DNA of 25,319 nucleotides. Source: UBA7396 sp964404065 (lineage in GTDB: Bacteria > Patescibacteriota > Gracilibacteria > BD1-5 > UBA6164). Positions 7,225 to 17,610 of this stretch are shown here, piece after piece (positions within the stretch are counted from its first letter, which is position 1; each line of letters opens with the position of its first letter). The position numbers and the translations under genes were made by a program. The DNA lies in assembly GCA_964404065.1 (NCBI GenBank), contig CAYOIP010000015.1:1-25319 (forward strand). Direction: 5' to 3'. The notes under the pieces are model-generated. The model did not search any database. It was given only the letters and a program-made list of their open reading frames with translations, and was not told the origin of the DNA.

Positions 7225-10071
7225 TTAATTATTCATATACTTCTTTATAGCAATTCAAGTCCAGCTATCTTTACATTTTGCAACTTTATCAATATCTCAA
7301 GCAATAACAAGTTTTCATCACTCATCTCATCCTGTTGGTCAAATGTCTATAATATAATCTGCATTTAAAATTACATCCATGTTATGTTCAATAACTAAAA
7401 CTGAGTTTCATTTATCAACTAAAGAATGAAGTATCTTTAAAAGTTTTGCTGTGTCTGAAAAATGTAATCAAGTTGTTGGTTCATCTAAAATATAAAATGT
7501 CTTTGAAGTTGATCTTTTTGAAAGTTCAGTTGCTAGTTTAATTCTTTGTGATTCTCAACCTGAAAGTGTAGTTGATGATTGTCCAAGATGAATATATCAA
7601 AGTCAAACATCATTTAAAACTTCTAAAATCTTAAAAATTTTTGGTTGATTTTTAAAAAATTCTAGCGCTTCTTCAACTGTCATATCTAGTACATCTGCAA
7701 TATTTTTTGCTTTAAATTGCACTTCTAAAGTTTCTTTATTAAATCTTTTTCCATCACAATATTCACATTTTACATAAACTGGTGGTAGAAAATGCATTTC
7801 AATTTTTTTTACTCAATCTCAGTCACAATGTGGACATCTTCAATCTTTAGTATTAAAACTAAATCTTCCTGGACCATATCATCTAATCAATGCTTCCTCA
7901 CTCGTTGCAAAAAGTTCTCTTATATGTGTAAAAACATTTGTATAAGTTGCTGGATTACTTCTAGGAGTTTTTCAAATTGGTGATTGATCAACTACAATTG
8001 CTTTATCTATATGTTCTAATCATCTGATTTCTTTAAAACTTCAAACAGTTCTATTTGCTCAATTTAACTCATTTGATAAATAATTTGCCAAAATATGATT
8101 TACAAGTGAAGATTTTCAACTTCCAGAAACTCAAGTTACAACTGTTAGATTTTGCAAAGGAATCTGAACATCTATATTTTGTAGATTATTATGACTAGCT
8201 CAAATAATTTCAAGGTATTTGTCTAAAATCCTTTTTTTTCTGTCTATTTTGATAGAAATATGTTTTGCTAAATATGGTCAGGTAATAGAATTTTCATTTT
8301 TAATTAATTCTTCTAGAGTTCATTCTGCAACTACATTTCAACCGTGAATTCAAGCTCCCGGTCAAATATCTATAATATAATCAGCATTTTTCATAATATC
8401 TTCATCATGCTCAACAACAATCAAAGTATTTCAAATATCTCTTAGTTTTTTTAAATTTTCTATAAGCATATCATTATCTCTTGGATGCAATCCAATTGAT
8501 GGCTCATCTAAAACATAAATAATTCATTCTAGTTTTGTTCCGATTTGAGTTGCAAGACGGATTCTTTGAGATTCTCAACCTGAAAGTGTATTAGATTTTC
8601 TAGAAATTGTCATATAATCAAGTCAAACTCAAGATAAAAATTCAAGTCTTTCAGTTATATTTTTTAGCACATTTTTTGCTATTAAACTTTCGGTTTTAGA
8701 CAAAGTTATATTTTTAAAAAATTCAAGTGATTTTTTGACTGACATATTTGATAATTCTCAAATATTTAATCATTTGAAATAAACTGATAAACTCTCTAAA
8801 TTTAGTCTATTGCCATCACAAGTTGGACAAGTCATATTTGTAATATATTGAGATAGTTTTTCATCTTCTAAATCACCTGAAAAATATTTTTCAGTTAATA
8901 TATTAATTACTCATTTATATTTTGCAGAATAAACTTTCCCAGAAAAAGTATTTTCTGAAGAGATTTTATAAGTTGTTTCTCAAGTTCAATATAAAATAAT
9001 GTCTCTTGATTTTTTATCTAATTTTCAATATTTTTCATTTGGATTTATTTTATTATTTTGGCAAACTTGCATAAGTAGTTCATGGTAATAAGAACTTCAA
9101 AACCATGGTAAAACTGCTCATTCAGCAATTGTTAAACGAGGATTTATAATATTTTCTTCCAAAAAAACTGGTTTTTCTCAAAGTCCATGACAATCAGGAC
9201 AACTTCAGGCAGGAGAGTTAAATGAAAAACTTGAAATATCTAGTTCGCGAGGAATATGCCCACAATTTGAACAGACAAAGATATTTGAATATTTATGACT
9301 CTCTGAGACCGGTCTCTCGAGACCGGTCTCTTTTAGAAAATCTATTTCTAAAAGTCAATTTCAGATTTTAAAAGCCAAAGATAGTGAATCTTTTAATCTT
9401 TTTAAATCAAGATTATCATCTCACTCATAATCTTTTACCACAAGTCTATCTAAAACTATAAAAATTTGGTTTTTATGAGACGAATTAATTTTTACTTCAT
9501 CATTTAAAGTATAAATATCTTTTCATATAGAAAAACGAATAAACCCTAGTTTTAAAACTTCTTTTTTTACAAGCTCTAAACTTAAATCTTCTATGTCTTT
9601 CAAAATTGGAACTTTTATCAAAAATTTAGTTTGAACTTCAAAAGTTTTTATTTCTTCTACTACACTTCAGAGAGTGTCTTTTTTAATATCATTTCAGCAC
9701 TCTATACATTTTCTTTCTCAAATATTTAAATACAAAAGTTTATAATAATCATAAATTTCTGTAATAGTTCAAACTGTTGATCTAGGATTACGATTTGTAG
9801 TTTTTTGATCAATTGAAATAGTTGGAGAAAGTCATTTTATCTCATCATAAAGAGCTTCTTCACTCATTCAACCAATAAACATACGAGCATAACTTGATAA
9901 ACTTTCTAAATATTTTTGCTGTCAGATATTATAAATTGTTTTAAAAGCAAGTGATGATTTTCCGCTTCAAGAAAGCCCAGTAATAACTGTTAGTTTATTT
10001 TTTGGAATTTTTACATTAACATTTTTTAAATTGTGGGTTCTAGCTCAATAAAGCTCTAAAAAGTCTGACAT
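7225..10071 (-). CDS. uvrA: Excinuclease ABC subunit A
   Basis: UvrA (948 aa, normal length) is the dimeric ABC-type ATPase that finds bulky DNA lesions and loads UvrB for nucleotide excision repair. It has two ATPase halves: Walker A GLSGSGKSS at residues 32-40 and GVSGSGKSS near 647-655. Both halves carry the signature TLSGGESQRI. Zinc ligands appear as CSNC (267-270) with CPDC (291-294), and CEYC in the second half. Many motif glycines are TGA. Residues 248-257 (ETGLERPVSE) are encoded by a double 12-bp palindrome inserted in the loop just before the first zinc module; a related element occurs in the gene at 16122-17471. uvrA leads an operon with the MazG-like gene and murB. Confidence 0.95.
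9305..9330. repeat. Coding palindromic element inside uvrA
   Basis: Two copies of the 12-bp palindrome GAGACCGGTCTC are separated by TC. The element is far more GC-rich than its surroundings. On the minus strand it keeps the uvrA frame and encodes ETGLERPVS. A homologous, slightly longer element occurs at 17167-17207, again in frame within an unrelated gene. Confidence 0.85.
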
Positions 10072-10202
10072 TTTTGTTTTTATTAAATATTAAATACATG
10101 ACTTTTAATTATAGTGAAAAAAAAATATATTCAAGTAAAAATATTTTGTAAATTATCTTTTTTTTATATTATAAAAACATATTTTATTTTTAATTTAAGT
10201 TT

Positions 10203-11126
10203 ATGAAAGTATTTTTAATTTTTATATTTTTTCTATTTTCTTATAGTATTTCATTTTCTTCAGATTTAGAAGATTTACCAAATAGGATTGATAATATTGA
10301 AAAATTAATTTTTAAAATGGAAATTTATGTTGAAGTTTTTAAATATTTATTACCATTTATACTTGGTCTTATATGATTTTTATGATATAAACAATATGCA
10401 AATGTAACATCTTATATAGAGAGTCAAAAAAATTTAATAGAAAAAAAATCTATTGAAATAGATAAGCTAAAAATATGGACAGAGTTTAGGTTTGAAATGG
10501 AAGATTATTGAAAACTTAGAGATATGGAATGAGAATATACAAATAATGATCATAAAAATTTAAAAGTTAAAGCAGATATTTTAATTACAAAATACAATAA
10601 TTTATTAAAAGACAATATAATTTCTTTACAAATTATAAAAAATTGGTGATTATATTATTTAAATATATTGGCAGATGCTTTTTTTGAATCTGATAAATTT
10701 GAAGAAGCTTTAAATTTATTACATATTTCTAATCAAGAAGATTATAATAATCATCAAACTTGTTATGCACTTGCTTTTACTTATGAAAAATTATTTGAAC
10801 TATCTGATGATTTAATAAAAAAAGAATTATATCTTTCTAAAAGAGAAATTTATATACAAAAAGCTGTTAGATTAAATCCTTATGAAACAAATTATTTATG
10901 TGATTTAGCTTTTACTTATTTGCAATTATGAAAAGAAAAAGAAGCTGTAAATATTTTCACTCAAGCATTTAAAATGGATGCTAATAAAACAAGAAATTAT
11001 ATAGCAGAATTTTATAACAATTATAAAAAGTTTTTCTCAAAAAATGAATGAAAAAAGCTCTTAAAAGATTTTGAAATTTGAAAAGTTGATAATATAAAAA
11101 ATTTATTTTTAGAAAATAATACTTAA
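10203..11126 (+). CDS. Membrane-anchored TPR-type protein, 307 aa
   Basis: The N-terminus is a signal peptide or signal anchor (MKVFLIFIFFLFSYSISFS), followed by a second hydrophobic segment near residues 46-63 (FKYLLPFILGLIGFLGY). A helical region follows, with TPR-like helix pairs in the C-terminal half: ADAFFESDKFEEALNLL, AVRLNPYETNYLCDLAF, FTYLQLGKEKEAVNIFTQAF. TPRs are protein-protein scaffolds, so this is probably an envelope-anchored assembly factor; I cannot name a partner. The gene stands alone between two minus-strand blocks. The start is preceded by AATTTAAGTTT, as at 2738. Its stop is immediately next to the stop of the convergent gene. Confidence 0.7.
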
Positions 11127-11149
11127 TTATTTATGATAATTTTCTAAAA
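11107..11149. terminator. Possible two-way terminator at a zero-gap convergent junction
   Basis: TTTTAGAAAAT (11107-11117) and ATTTTCTAAAA (11139-11149) form an 11-bp inverted repeat enclosing both adjacent stop codons (TAA at 11124-11126 plus strand; TAA at 11127-11129 minus strand). The stem is AT-only apart from one G-C pair, and its T tracts lie partly inside the arms, so its strength is uncertain. Confidence 0.4.
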
Positions 11150-11615
11150 GTTTTTCTATAAATGCTCTAAGTCAATTATAATCAACTCATAAGTATCTAA
11201 AATAATTTGGACTTTCTTTAAACTCTCCATATCAAACTTTTACTTTTTTTTGAATTCAAAGTATTTTTAAATTTTTTACACTTATATCTTCTATAAATTT
11301 TTCTCTATCATCTTTATTTGTTTCTGTATAATCAAATCTTTTTATTTCTTTTTTAGAAAAATCATAATTTTTTAAATAAACTAAAAACTTATTTTCTCAA
11401 ACAGAAAAATAAATTTTTGAAATTTTTCCATTTTCCACCTCTATTTTATAAGAAGAATAATTTCAAAAATTAAAATTGTGATTTTGACTTGAATTTACTA
11501 GTTTTTCCACTTTCTTAGCAGTAGTTTCTGGAAACTTTTGTAAATTTCATCAAACTCAAATCAATTCTCTTGGAATTCATAAATCAAGTGGTAATTGTTC
11601 TTGTATAGGTCTCAT
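11127..11615 (-). CDS. Unknown protein, 162 aa
   Basis: The ORF runs from ATG to TAA with about ten TGA glycines. The start is MRPIQEQLPLDLGIPRELIG, and the middle looks beta-rich (NFGNYSSYKIEVENGKISK, IYFSVGENKFLVYLKNY). The C-terminus has the pattern KVGYGEFKESPNYFRYLGVD followed by a helix. There are no membrane segments or signal peptide. I do not recognise the family. It lies 60 bp after comF on the same strand and is probably the last gene of that unit. The stop directly abuts that of the convergent TPR gene. Confidence 0.6.
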
Positions 11616-11675
11616 AAGTTATTTTTAAAAATATTTTCTTAAATATAACATAAAATTTATATTTTGTCAAAAATT

Positions 11676-12371
11676 CTAATCTGAAGCTATACAAAGTCCA
11701 TAAACTTTTTTTATTCAATTATTTTTAAGTAGTTTTGAAATCTCATTTATTGTGCTTCAAGTTGAAACAACATCATCTACTATAATAAAAGTTTTATTTT
11801 TATAATTTTCTAATTTGTTTTCATTCAAAATAAAAACATTTTTTAAATTTTCTAATCTTTCTTCTCTAGATAAATGTGATTGAGCTTTTGTCTTTTTTGT
11901 TTTTTTAAAAATTTGAAAATTATATTTAATTCAAAAATTTTCTGCGATATTTTTAGCTAAAATTTGTGATTGATTATATCATCTAAAAAGTTTTTTTAGA
12001 AAAAACATAGGTGGAGAAACTAAAACTATATTTGATTTATTTTCGCAAATATTTTCTAAAAGTTTTTCTCATAAATAAACTCAAAAATCCTCTAAAATAT
12101 CTTTTTTTTGGTAAAATTTTGCATCTTTTATAAGTTTTGAAATAACTTTATTTTGGTAATGAGTTAAAATAATTATTTTATCATAAAAAACTTTTTCTTT
12201 GCAATTTTGGCAAACTTCAAAATGCAAAGATTTTTTCTTACAAACAGGACAAATTGAAGAGAAAAATCATATTTTTTCTAAACATTTTTCACATAAAAAG
12301 TGTCACTCTTTTTTGCAAGAATAACACTTTTTTGGAGCAATTAAATCTTTTAGAAAGTTAAAAATTTCCAT
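11676..12371 (-). CDS. comF: ComF-family phosphoribosyltransferase-like competence protein
   Basis: The protein has 231 aa, the usual ComF size. The N-terminal zinc-binding region carries four CxxC pairs (CYSC, CEKC, CPVC, CQNC) within the first 60 residues. The C-terminal half is a PRTase fold with FRGYNQSQILAKNIA and the PRPP-binding loop IIVDDVVSTGSTINE. ComF acts in the cytoplasm and is required for DNA uptake or processing in naturally competent bacteria; its reaction is not settled. With comEC in the same window it supports a DNA-import capability. It starts 1 bp after the stop of the upstream pyrophosphatase gene, so coupling is likely. Confidence 0.88.
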
Positions 12372-12372
12372 A

Positions 12373-12666
12373 TTAAATTTTTAAAATATATCACTCTTCA
12401 AATCCTCAATTTTTCTCAAGTTTTTGAACTCTTGCTTTTTCTATTTCTTGCTTTGACCAACCTAAATGACTATATAAAGCTAAAATAACTTCTTCAACAT
12501 CAGCCAATTCTTCAATATTTCTATCTTTTTGTAATTCTAAAGCCTCTTCTATAAGTTTTTTAAAAAGAAAAGTAAGTTTTTCCTCTCACTGAACCTTTCT
12601 AAATTTTATAGTTTCTCCTTTTCAAAGAGCTCTTGGAATTATTTTATCTCTAACTAATTTTTCCAT
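12373..12666 (-). CDS. House-cleaning NTP pyrophosphatase-like protein (KLVRDKI type)
   Basis: The protein has 97 aa. It starts MEKLVRDKIIP, the hallmark of the COG4997-type predicted pyrophosphohydrolases, and has the metal motifs EEALE (residues 40-44) and EELAD (52-56), fitting EExxE and ExxD. It presumably hydrolyses a nucleoside triphosphate or phosphoribosyl-ATP-like substrate to the monophosphate; no his genes are adjacent, so histidine biosynthesis is unlikely. It overlaps the 3' end of pepA by 17 bp and precedes comF by 1 bp, so pepA, this gene and comF form a coupled operon. It is the second all-alpha pyrophosphatase in the window. Confidence 0.75.
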
Positions 12667-14044
12667 ATTCTAAAACTAATTTTGATAAACTATCAACTCA
12701 AAATCAAGTTGCTCAAACGTTGTAAAGTCAATATTTTTCTTTTGCAAATGAAGTTCAAGCAATATCTATATGAGTAAATTTCTCATCATTTAGACAAAAT
12801 TGTTTTAAAAATGCTCATCACATACTTGATCACATATGAACTCAAGAAGTATAGTTTATCAAATCACTTATTTTTCATTTTGTTTTCTCAGCCATAAAAT
12901 CATCAAGAGGTAATTCCCAATAAGACTCAAAAGTTTCATTTTCTAAAAGTTTGTCTATAAACTGTCTATTATTTCACATAATTCCAGCATAATTATAACC
13001 TAAAGCTACCATACAAGCTCAAGTTAAAGTAGCTACTGTTGTAATACTTTCAAGGTTATAATTTTTTGAAATATAGCTTACAGCATCTGCTAAAACAAGT
13101 CTTCATTCTGCATCTGTATTTGTTATTTCAACTGTTTTTCAACTATAACTTCTTATGATATCACTTGGTCTATAAGCATCTCAAGAAACACTATTTTCAG
13201 CTATTGGTAAAGCTATAACCACATTACAATTTAAATCTTTCTCATCTAATTCTTTCATCATAAATAAAACTGCTGCACTTCAAGCCATATCATCCTTCAT
13301 GTTCATCATATAATCTTCAACTTTTATATTTAATCCTCAAGTGTCAAAAATAATTCATTTTCAAACAAATCAAATAGTAGGTAATTTTTTGTCTATAATC
13401 TTTTCTAAAATTACAAGTCTTGGTTTATAACTACTTGCTCTTCATACAGCTTCAAGTAAATTTAATCACTGTCTTTTTATTTCTTCATAATCAAGAACTT
13501 TTATTTTTGCATTTTTGAATTTTAAATTTTTAATAAATTGAACATATTTATCCGGTGTTTTATCGCATGCTGGCATATTTACTATATCTCTAGCATCTGT
13601 AATATTTTTAATTGTTGATAATCTTTCCGTTAAATCTTGGATTTTATTCTCACTACAAACTATATTTATTTCTAATTCTTTTTTCTCAGATTTAAACTCT
13701 GCATAATCATATTTTCATAAAACTATACTATCTAAAAGCACATTATTTTTTTCATATTCAAAAGTTATTTTTTCTGGAAGTTTTGAAATATTTTCTCATA
13801 AAAATAAATGAATGTCTTTTTTAATATCAAGATAAAATATAAAAATAACTTCTTCAAAATCTTCTCTTCAAAGAAACACTCTAAAAACAACATTCTTTTG
13901 TTCTTCAAACAACTTATCTATTTTAGACAAAATATTTTTGTCTAAGTTTAGAAAATTATAAGTTTCAAAATCAAATTTATTTTTTATAAGTGCAACTAAA
14001 TTTGAATTTTTCGCTTCTGCAAAGGTTTTTAATATATTTAACAT
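12650..14044 (-). CDS. pepA: Leucyl aminopeptidase, M17 family
   Basis: The protein has 464 aa. M17 aminopeptidases are cytoplasmic hexamers that use two metal ions to remove N-terminal residues from peptides. The C-terminal catalytic domain has the expected ligands: GKGIIFDTGGLNIK (Lys229, Asp234), MKDDMAG (Asp252) and the signature NTDAEGRL (Asp311, Glu313) followed by VLADAV. The N-terminal 150 residues are divergent, as is usual. A GTG at 14074 in the same frame would add 10 residues (KILFLTQFS); I prefer the ATG. In a reduced episymbiont it would recycle imported or endogenous peptides. The 3' end overlaps the next gene by 17 bp. Confidence 0.93.
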
Positions 14045-14084
14045 AGAAAATTGGGTAAGAAATAATATTTTCACAATGATATAA

Positions 14085-14114
14085 AAAAAGATAATTTTTT
14101 CAAATCATCTTTTT
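14085..14114 (-). terminator. Rho-independent terminator after the 236-aa gene
   Basis: On the minus strand AAAAAGATGATTT and AAATTATCTTTTT pair over 13 bp with one G-T pair and a 4-base loop; the second arm runs into a T tract. It lies 6 bp after the stop at 14121 and before pepA, separating the two units. Confidence 0.6.
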
Positions 14115-14120
14115 ATTTTC

Positions 14121-14831
14121 TTAACCAAAAGTAACTCACCAATTATTTGAGCATCATTGTCTTTTTACACAACGTAAAGCATGATCACCTCTTAAACTAC
14201 AAGTGTTTATTAGTTTATCCTCTCATAACTCTAAACATCATGCCATATTAGTATAGCCAGTTACTGCCCAATATTGTGATTCTTTTAATCATAAAACATT
14301 TCTAAGAAAACTAAATTTATTTTTATCATCTCAAGGAAGAATATTTAAAATAAATGCCCAATTCCGAACAGTCATTTTATCTGGATTTTTAACATATTCA
14401 TTAACTTCATCTAAATCAAATAATTTACTTCAATCTCCCTTTACTTCATCTTCCAATAAAACTACTATTCAATTTACTGATAATCAATCATCAACTAATT
14501 GTAATTTTCAATTTAAAAATTTTTCTTGAAACCAAACTGCATTTTCTAGATTTAAATTAATCCATTCAAGTAGTTTTTCAGCCAAAGAATGATTACTTTG
14601 TTGTAATTGACTTAAGCAATATTTTATAGCTCATTTTGGAATTCTTATTTCATCTATTTCTCTATTTAAAGCTTCTGCATACTCTTGAAGTCATAAATTT
14701 TGTAAAATTTTTACTCTTGCTAAATCATTTGGGTTACCAGAATGGTCTCATAATTTTACCAACTCTTCTGATTTGTTTGTTCATGGAGCAACTATATAAG
14801 GATCAAAGGGGGCTTCAAAAATAATTGTCAT
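14121..14831 (-). CDS. Unknown protein, 236 aa, with Cys-containing C-terminus
   Basis: The ORF runs from ATG to TAA with many TGA glycines. It starts MTIIFEAPFDPYIVAPGT. The middle is helical and Leu/Asn-rich (KYCLSQLQQSNHSLAEKLL, NLENAVWFQEKF), then acidic (VLLEDEVKGDGSKLFDLDE). The tail SLRGDHALRCVKRQGCSNN has a pattern reminiscent of the C-termini of secreted repeat proteins of the Fibrobacter major paralogous type (GxxxRCVR). It has no signal peptide, and I cannot assign a family. It is bounded by its own terminator, so it may be monocistronic. Several Trp and Cys residues suggest a folded domain rather than a chance ORF. Confidence 0.6.
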
Positions 14832-14887
14832 AATTTAAAATAAAAAAATAAGAGATATTTATATTGATATTTTAGTAAAAGTCAAAA

Positions 14888-16120
14888 TTATTTATGATGT
14901 TTCTCATATTTTTCCCAAAAATTAGCTCAAAAATATAAAAATATATAAGTAAATCAAATTAATATTAATCCTATTTTTAATATATTATTTAACTCTAATC
15001 ACGAAAAATAATACATTAAAAGTAAAATTAAAAGTCATGACATTCTTCAAGTCCAAAGTATAACTTCTCTAAAAAGCATCGCTGGATAAAAATCGCTTTC
15101 TGAAGTTTTTATATTATCCATCATTGATAAATCAAAAACATGCTCTGAAACTCTTGAAATTGGCTTTGTAAAAAGTAAAATAAATGAAAATATTATATAT
15201 GAAGTTAGTCAAAAAAATAATCAAAAAAATATGTATAATAATGTCATTGACAAAGAAACCCTAAAATAATATTTTAATCTATTTTCTTCTTCTCTTCTAT
15301 GCGATAAATGCATAACAACAAAAGTCGAAATTAAAGTCAATATTGCTTGAAATAATCATATATTTTCTTCAGTTTTTAGTAATATAATTGAAATTACAGC
15401 TAATACTGAAGTTAATAATCATAATCTGATTCAACCTACAAAAAAATAAAAGTGTCAAAATTTATATTTTCATAAATCAAAAAAATTTTTTATATCTTTT
15501 TTAAAAACTTTTCCAGGAGTATATGAATCAATATTTTTTATAAATACAAATGAAATTAAATAAATAATTGGTAAAATTAAAAAAAGTATTAAATATCCAT
15601 CAAACTTATAAATTCAAGAAATATAAAATAATATGGCAACAAATAATGGAACCAAAACTGAAACTATATTACTTCCTGCTGAAATAGAGGAAGAATAAAA
15701 ATCTCTGTTTTTATTTAAAATATTTTTTAATTCTTGTGTATGAACAGCACACCAAAAAGCTCAATTTCATAATCAAAAGATTATTCAAAATAGATATACT
15801 CAAAACAAAGTTGAATTAAAAAAGAAAAGTAAAATAAATGATAATACAAATAATATATAAGAAATATAATACATATTCTTAATATCCTTTTTATATTTAC
15901 TCATTAAAAAGCCTAAAAAGCTAAATCAAATAAATGTTCCATTTAAAAAAATTATATTATAAGTAACTATGTTTTCTAGTAAATTATATAATTTAAATAC
16001 ATATATATTTACAAAAGTATTTGTTATTATGGCTCATATTTCATAAATCCACATTAAATAAACCATTGATTTATTTGAGTCAGGAAGTTTATTAAAATTG
16101 TGTAAAAAATGTTTTAGCAT
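14888..16120 (-). CDS. MFS-like polytopic transporter, 410 aa
   Basis: A hydrophobic protein with about 11-12 predicted membrane helices and short charged loops. The overall size, the loop FLGFLMSKYKKDIKN after the second or third helix (similar to MFS motif A) and the cytoplasmic linker near mid-length (SYTPGKVFKKDIKNFFDLG) fit the major facilitator superfamily, perhaps the YQGE-type group. The substrate cannot be inferred. It starts 1 bp after the stop of the upstream 449-aa membrane protein, so they are probably co-translated and may work together. Nearly all helix glycines are TGA. Family assignment is moderate; membrane location is firm. Confidence 0.55.
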
Positions 16121-16121
16121 A

Positions 16122-17471
16122 TTATTCTTTTGTAGGATTTAACTTATAATAACTCAAGAAAAAATAAATTGATTCTAAAAGTAAAAGTATTCAGATATAT
16201 AAAACATCAAAATTATTAAAAATAAAAAATATAATTATAGTGATTATGTTTATTAAATAAGAGAAAAAATGAATTACATAATATGAAAAAAACATTTTTA
16301 ATTTTACTGCGTAAGTCAAAATAATTATCAAAAATGAAATAATAAAACCTAAAACTAAAAATCCTAAAGATCTATAATCAATTATGTTAAAATAAATTAT
16401 TGCATAATAAAACAAATAAATAAGCAAAAATATTCAAATAAAAAGTGAAATATAATTTACATATTTTCTATGAATAAAAGCGTTATAAACTGATTGTAAA
16501 AGCAAAATCAAAAAAATAATTAAACTAAAATCAAAAAATGATAAATAAATTATTCAAAATAAAATTCAAATATAACTAAATATTATTCAAATATACCTCA
16601 AAACGATTTTTGATTTTTTTAATATTTCTAGTTTTGGCAAAATCTCAAACCAAATTATACCAAAAAAAGTTGATATAAAACTCACCCAAAAAACTAGATT
16701 TTGATGAAAAATATAAAAGTAAAAATAAAATAAAAATACTCAGAAAATATATGCACTAAAATGAACTATTAAAGAAGAATCAAAATTTTCTTTTTTTGAA
16801 ATTTTCTTGTCAAAATACAAAATAGTTGGAAATATTAAAAGTATCAAAAAAGAATTTATAAAATCAACTAAATGAAAATAATTATTGTCTAAAGTAATTA
16901 TGTAAAAATAACTTATTAAATAAAAAAGTGAAAAAATTATTGAGTTAATCCTTAAAAAATCTCTAACAACACTGTTATATTTTGAAGCAAAAAACAATAT
17001 ATAAATAACTATATTTACAACAAAAATAAATACTGAAAATGAAACGATAGGAAAACTTAAAGAAATCAGATAAAAAGACAAATAAAACAAAATAAATCAA
17101 ACATAATAAGAAAATTTTTTCAAAACTTTCACAAAATTTTTAAAAGTAAAAATTTGCACTTTTTCCGAATCTGAGACCGGTCTTTCGTCAAGACCGGTCT
17201 CAGATTCTAAATCTTTTTTTGAAAAACTAAAAAACAAAATAAGTCACAAAAAAAGAAAAATAATTACTTCATAAAGTAAATTTCAAAAAAATGATTGGAT
17301 AATAAAAACCGAATCATTTCAAAAAACTACAGAATTACTTAAAGATAAATTTAAAATATTTTTTTTAGCATCTAAATCATTTAAAAATATGTCTTTGTTT
17401 AAAGAAAAAACATAAAAAACATAAAAAATAAATGAATACAAAAGGGATAAAAAGAAAAACAAATATCTCAT
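16122..17471 (-). CDS. Polytopic membrane protein of unknown function, 449 aa
   Basis: It is dominated by Phe, Ile, Leu and Tyr with about 12 or more predicted membrane helices spread along its length and few charged loops. The first soluble loop, after the second helix, contains ESETGLDERPVSDSE (residues 89-103), encoded by an 18-bp perfect inverted repeat; nearly the same peptide is encoded inside uvrA. The insertion falls in a loop where it should be tolerated. I recognise no transporter or enzyme motif, and the even helix spacing hints at a scaffold or transporter. It is followed after 1 bp by the MFS-like gene. Confidence 0.65.
17167..17207. repeat. Coding palindromic element inside the 449-aa membrane protein gene
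   Basis: An 18-bp perfect inverted repeat: GAATCTGAGACCGGTCTT (17167-17184), loop TCGTC, and the complement AAGACCGGTCTCAGATTC (17190-17207). The core GAGACCGGTCT and the flank CTGAGACCGG are shared with 9303-9330. Read on the minus strand it stays in frame and encodes ESETGLDERPVSDS. The local GC content is far above that of the host gene. Confidence 0.85.
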
Positions 17472-17610
17472 AATTTCAAGTTTTAGTAAATAAAATATGA
17501 AAGAATGAAAATATTTGCTTGAAAAAATTGGAAATTCTAGTGAGCTTTACTTATTGTAAAGTGAATGAATTTTTAATTTTTGAATGCAAAGATTAAAATT
17601 ATTTCATATT

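Noticed and set aside
7603..7797. Apparent short minus-strand gene beginning MHFLPPVYVKCEYC
   Set aside because: It is an internal segment of uvrA bounded by TGA codons, which are glycine here.
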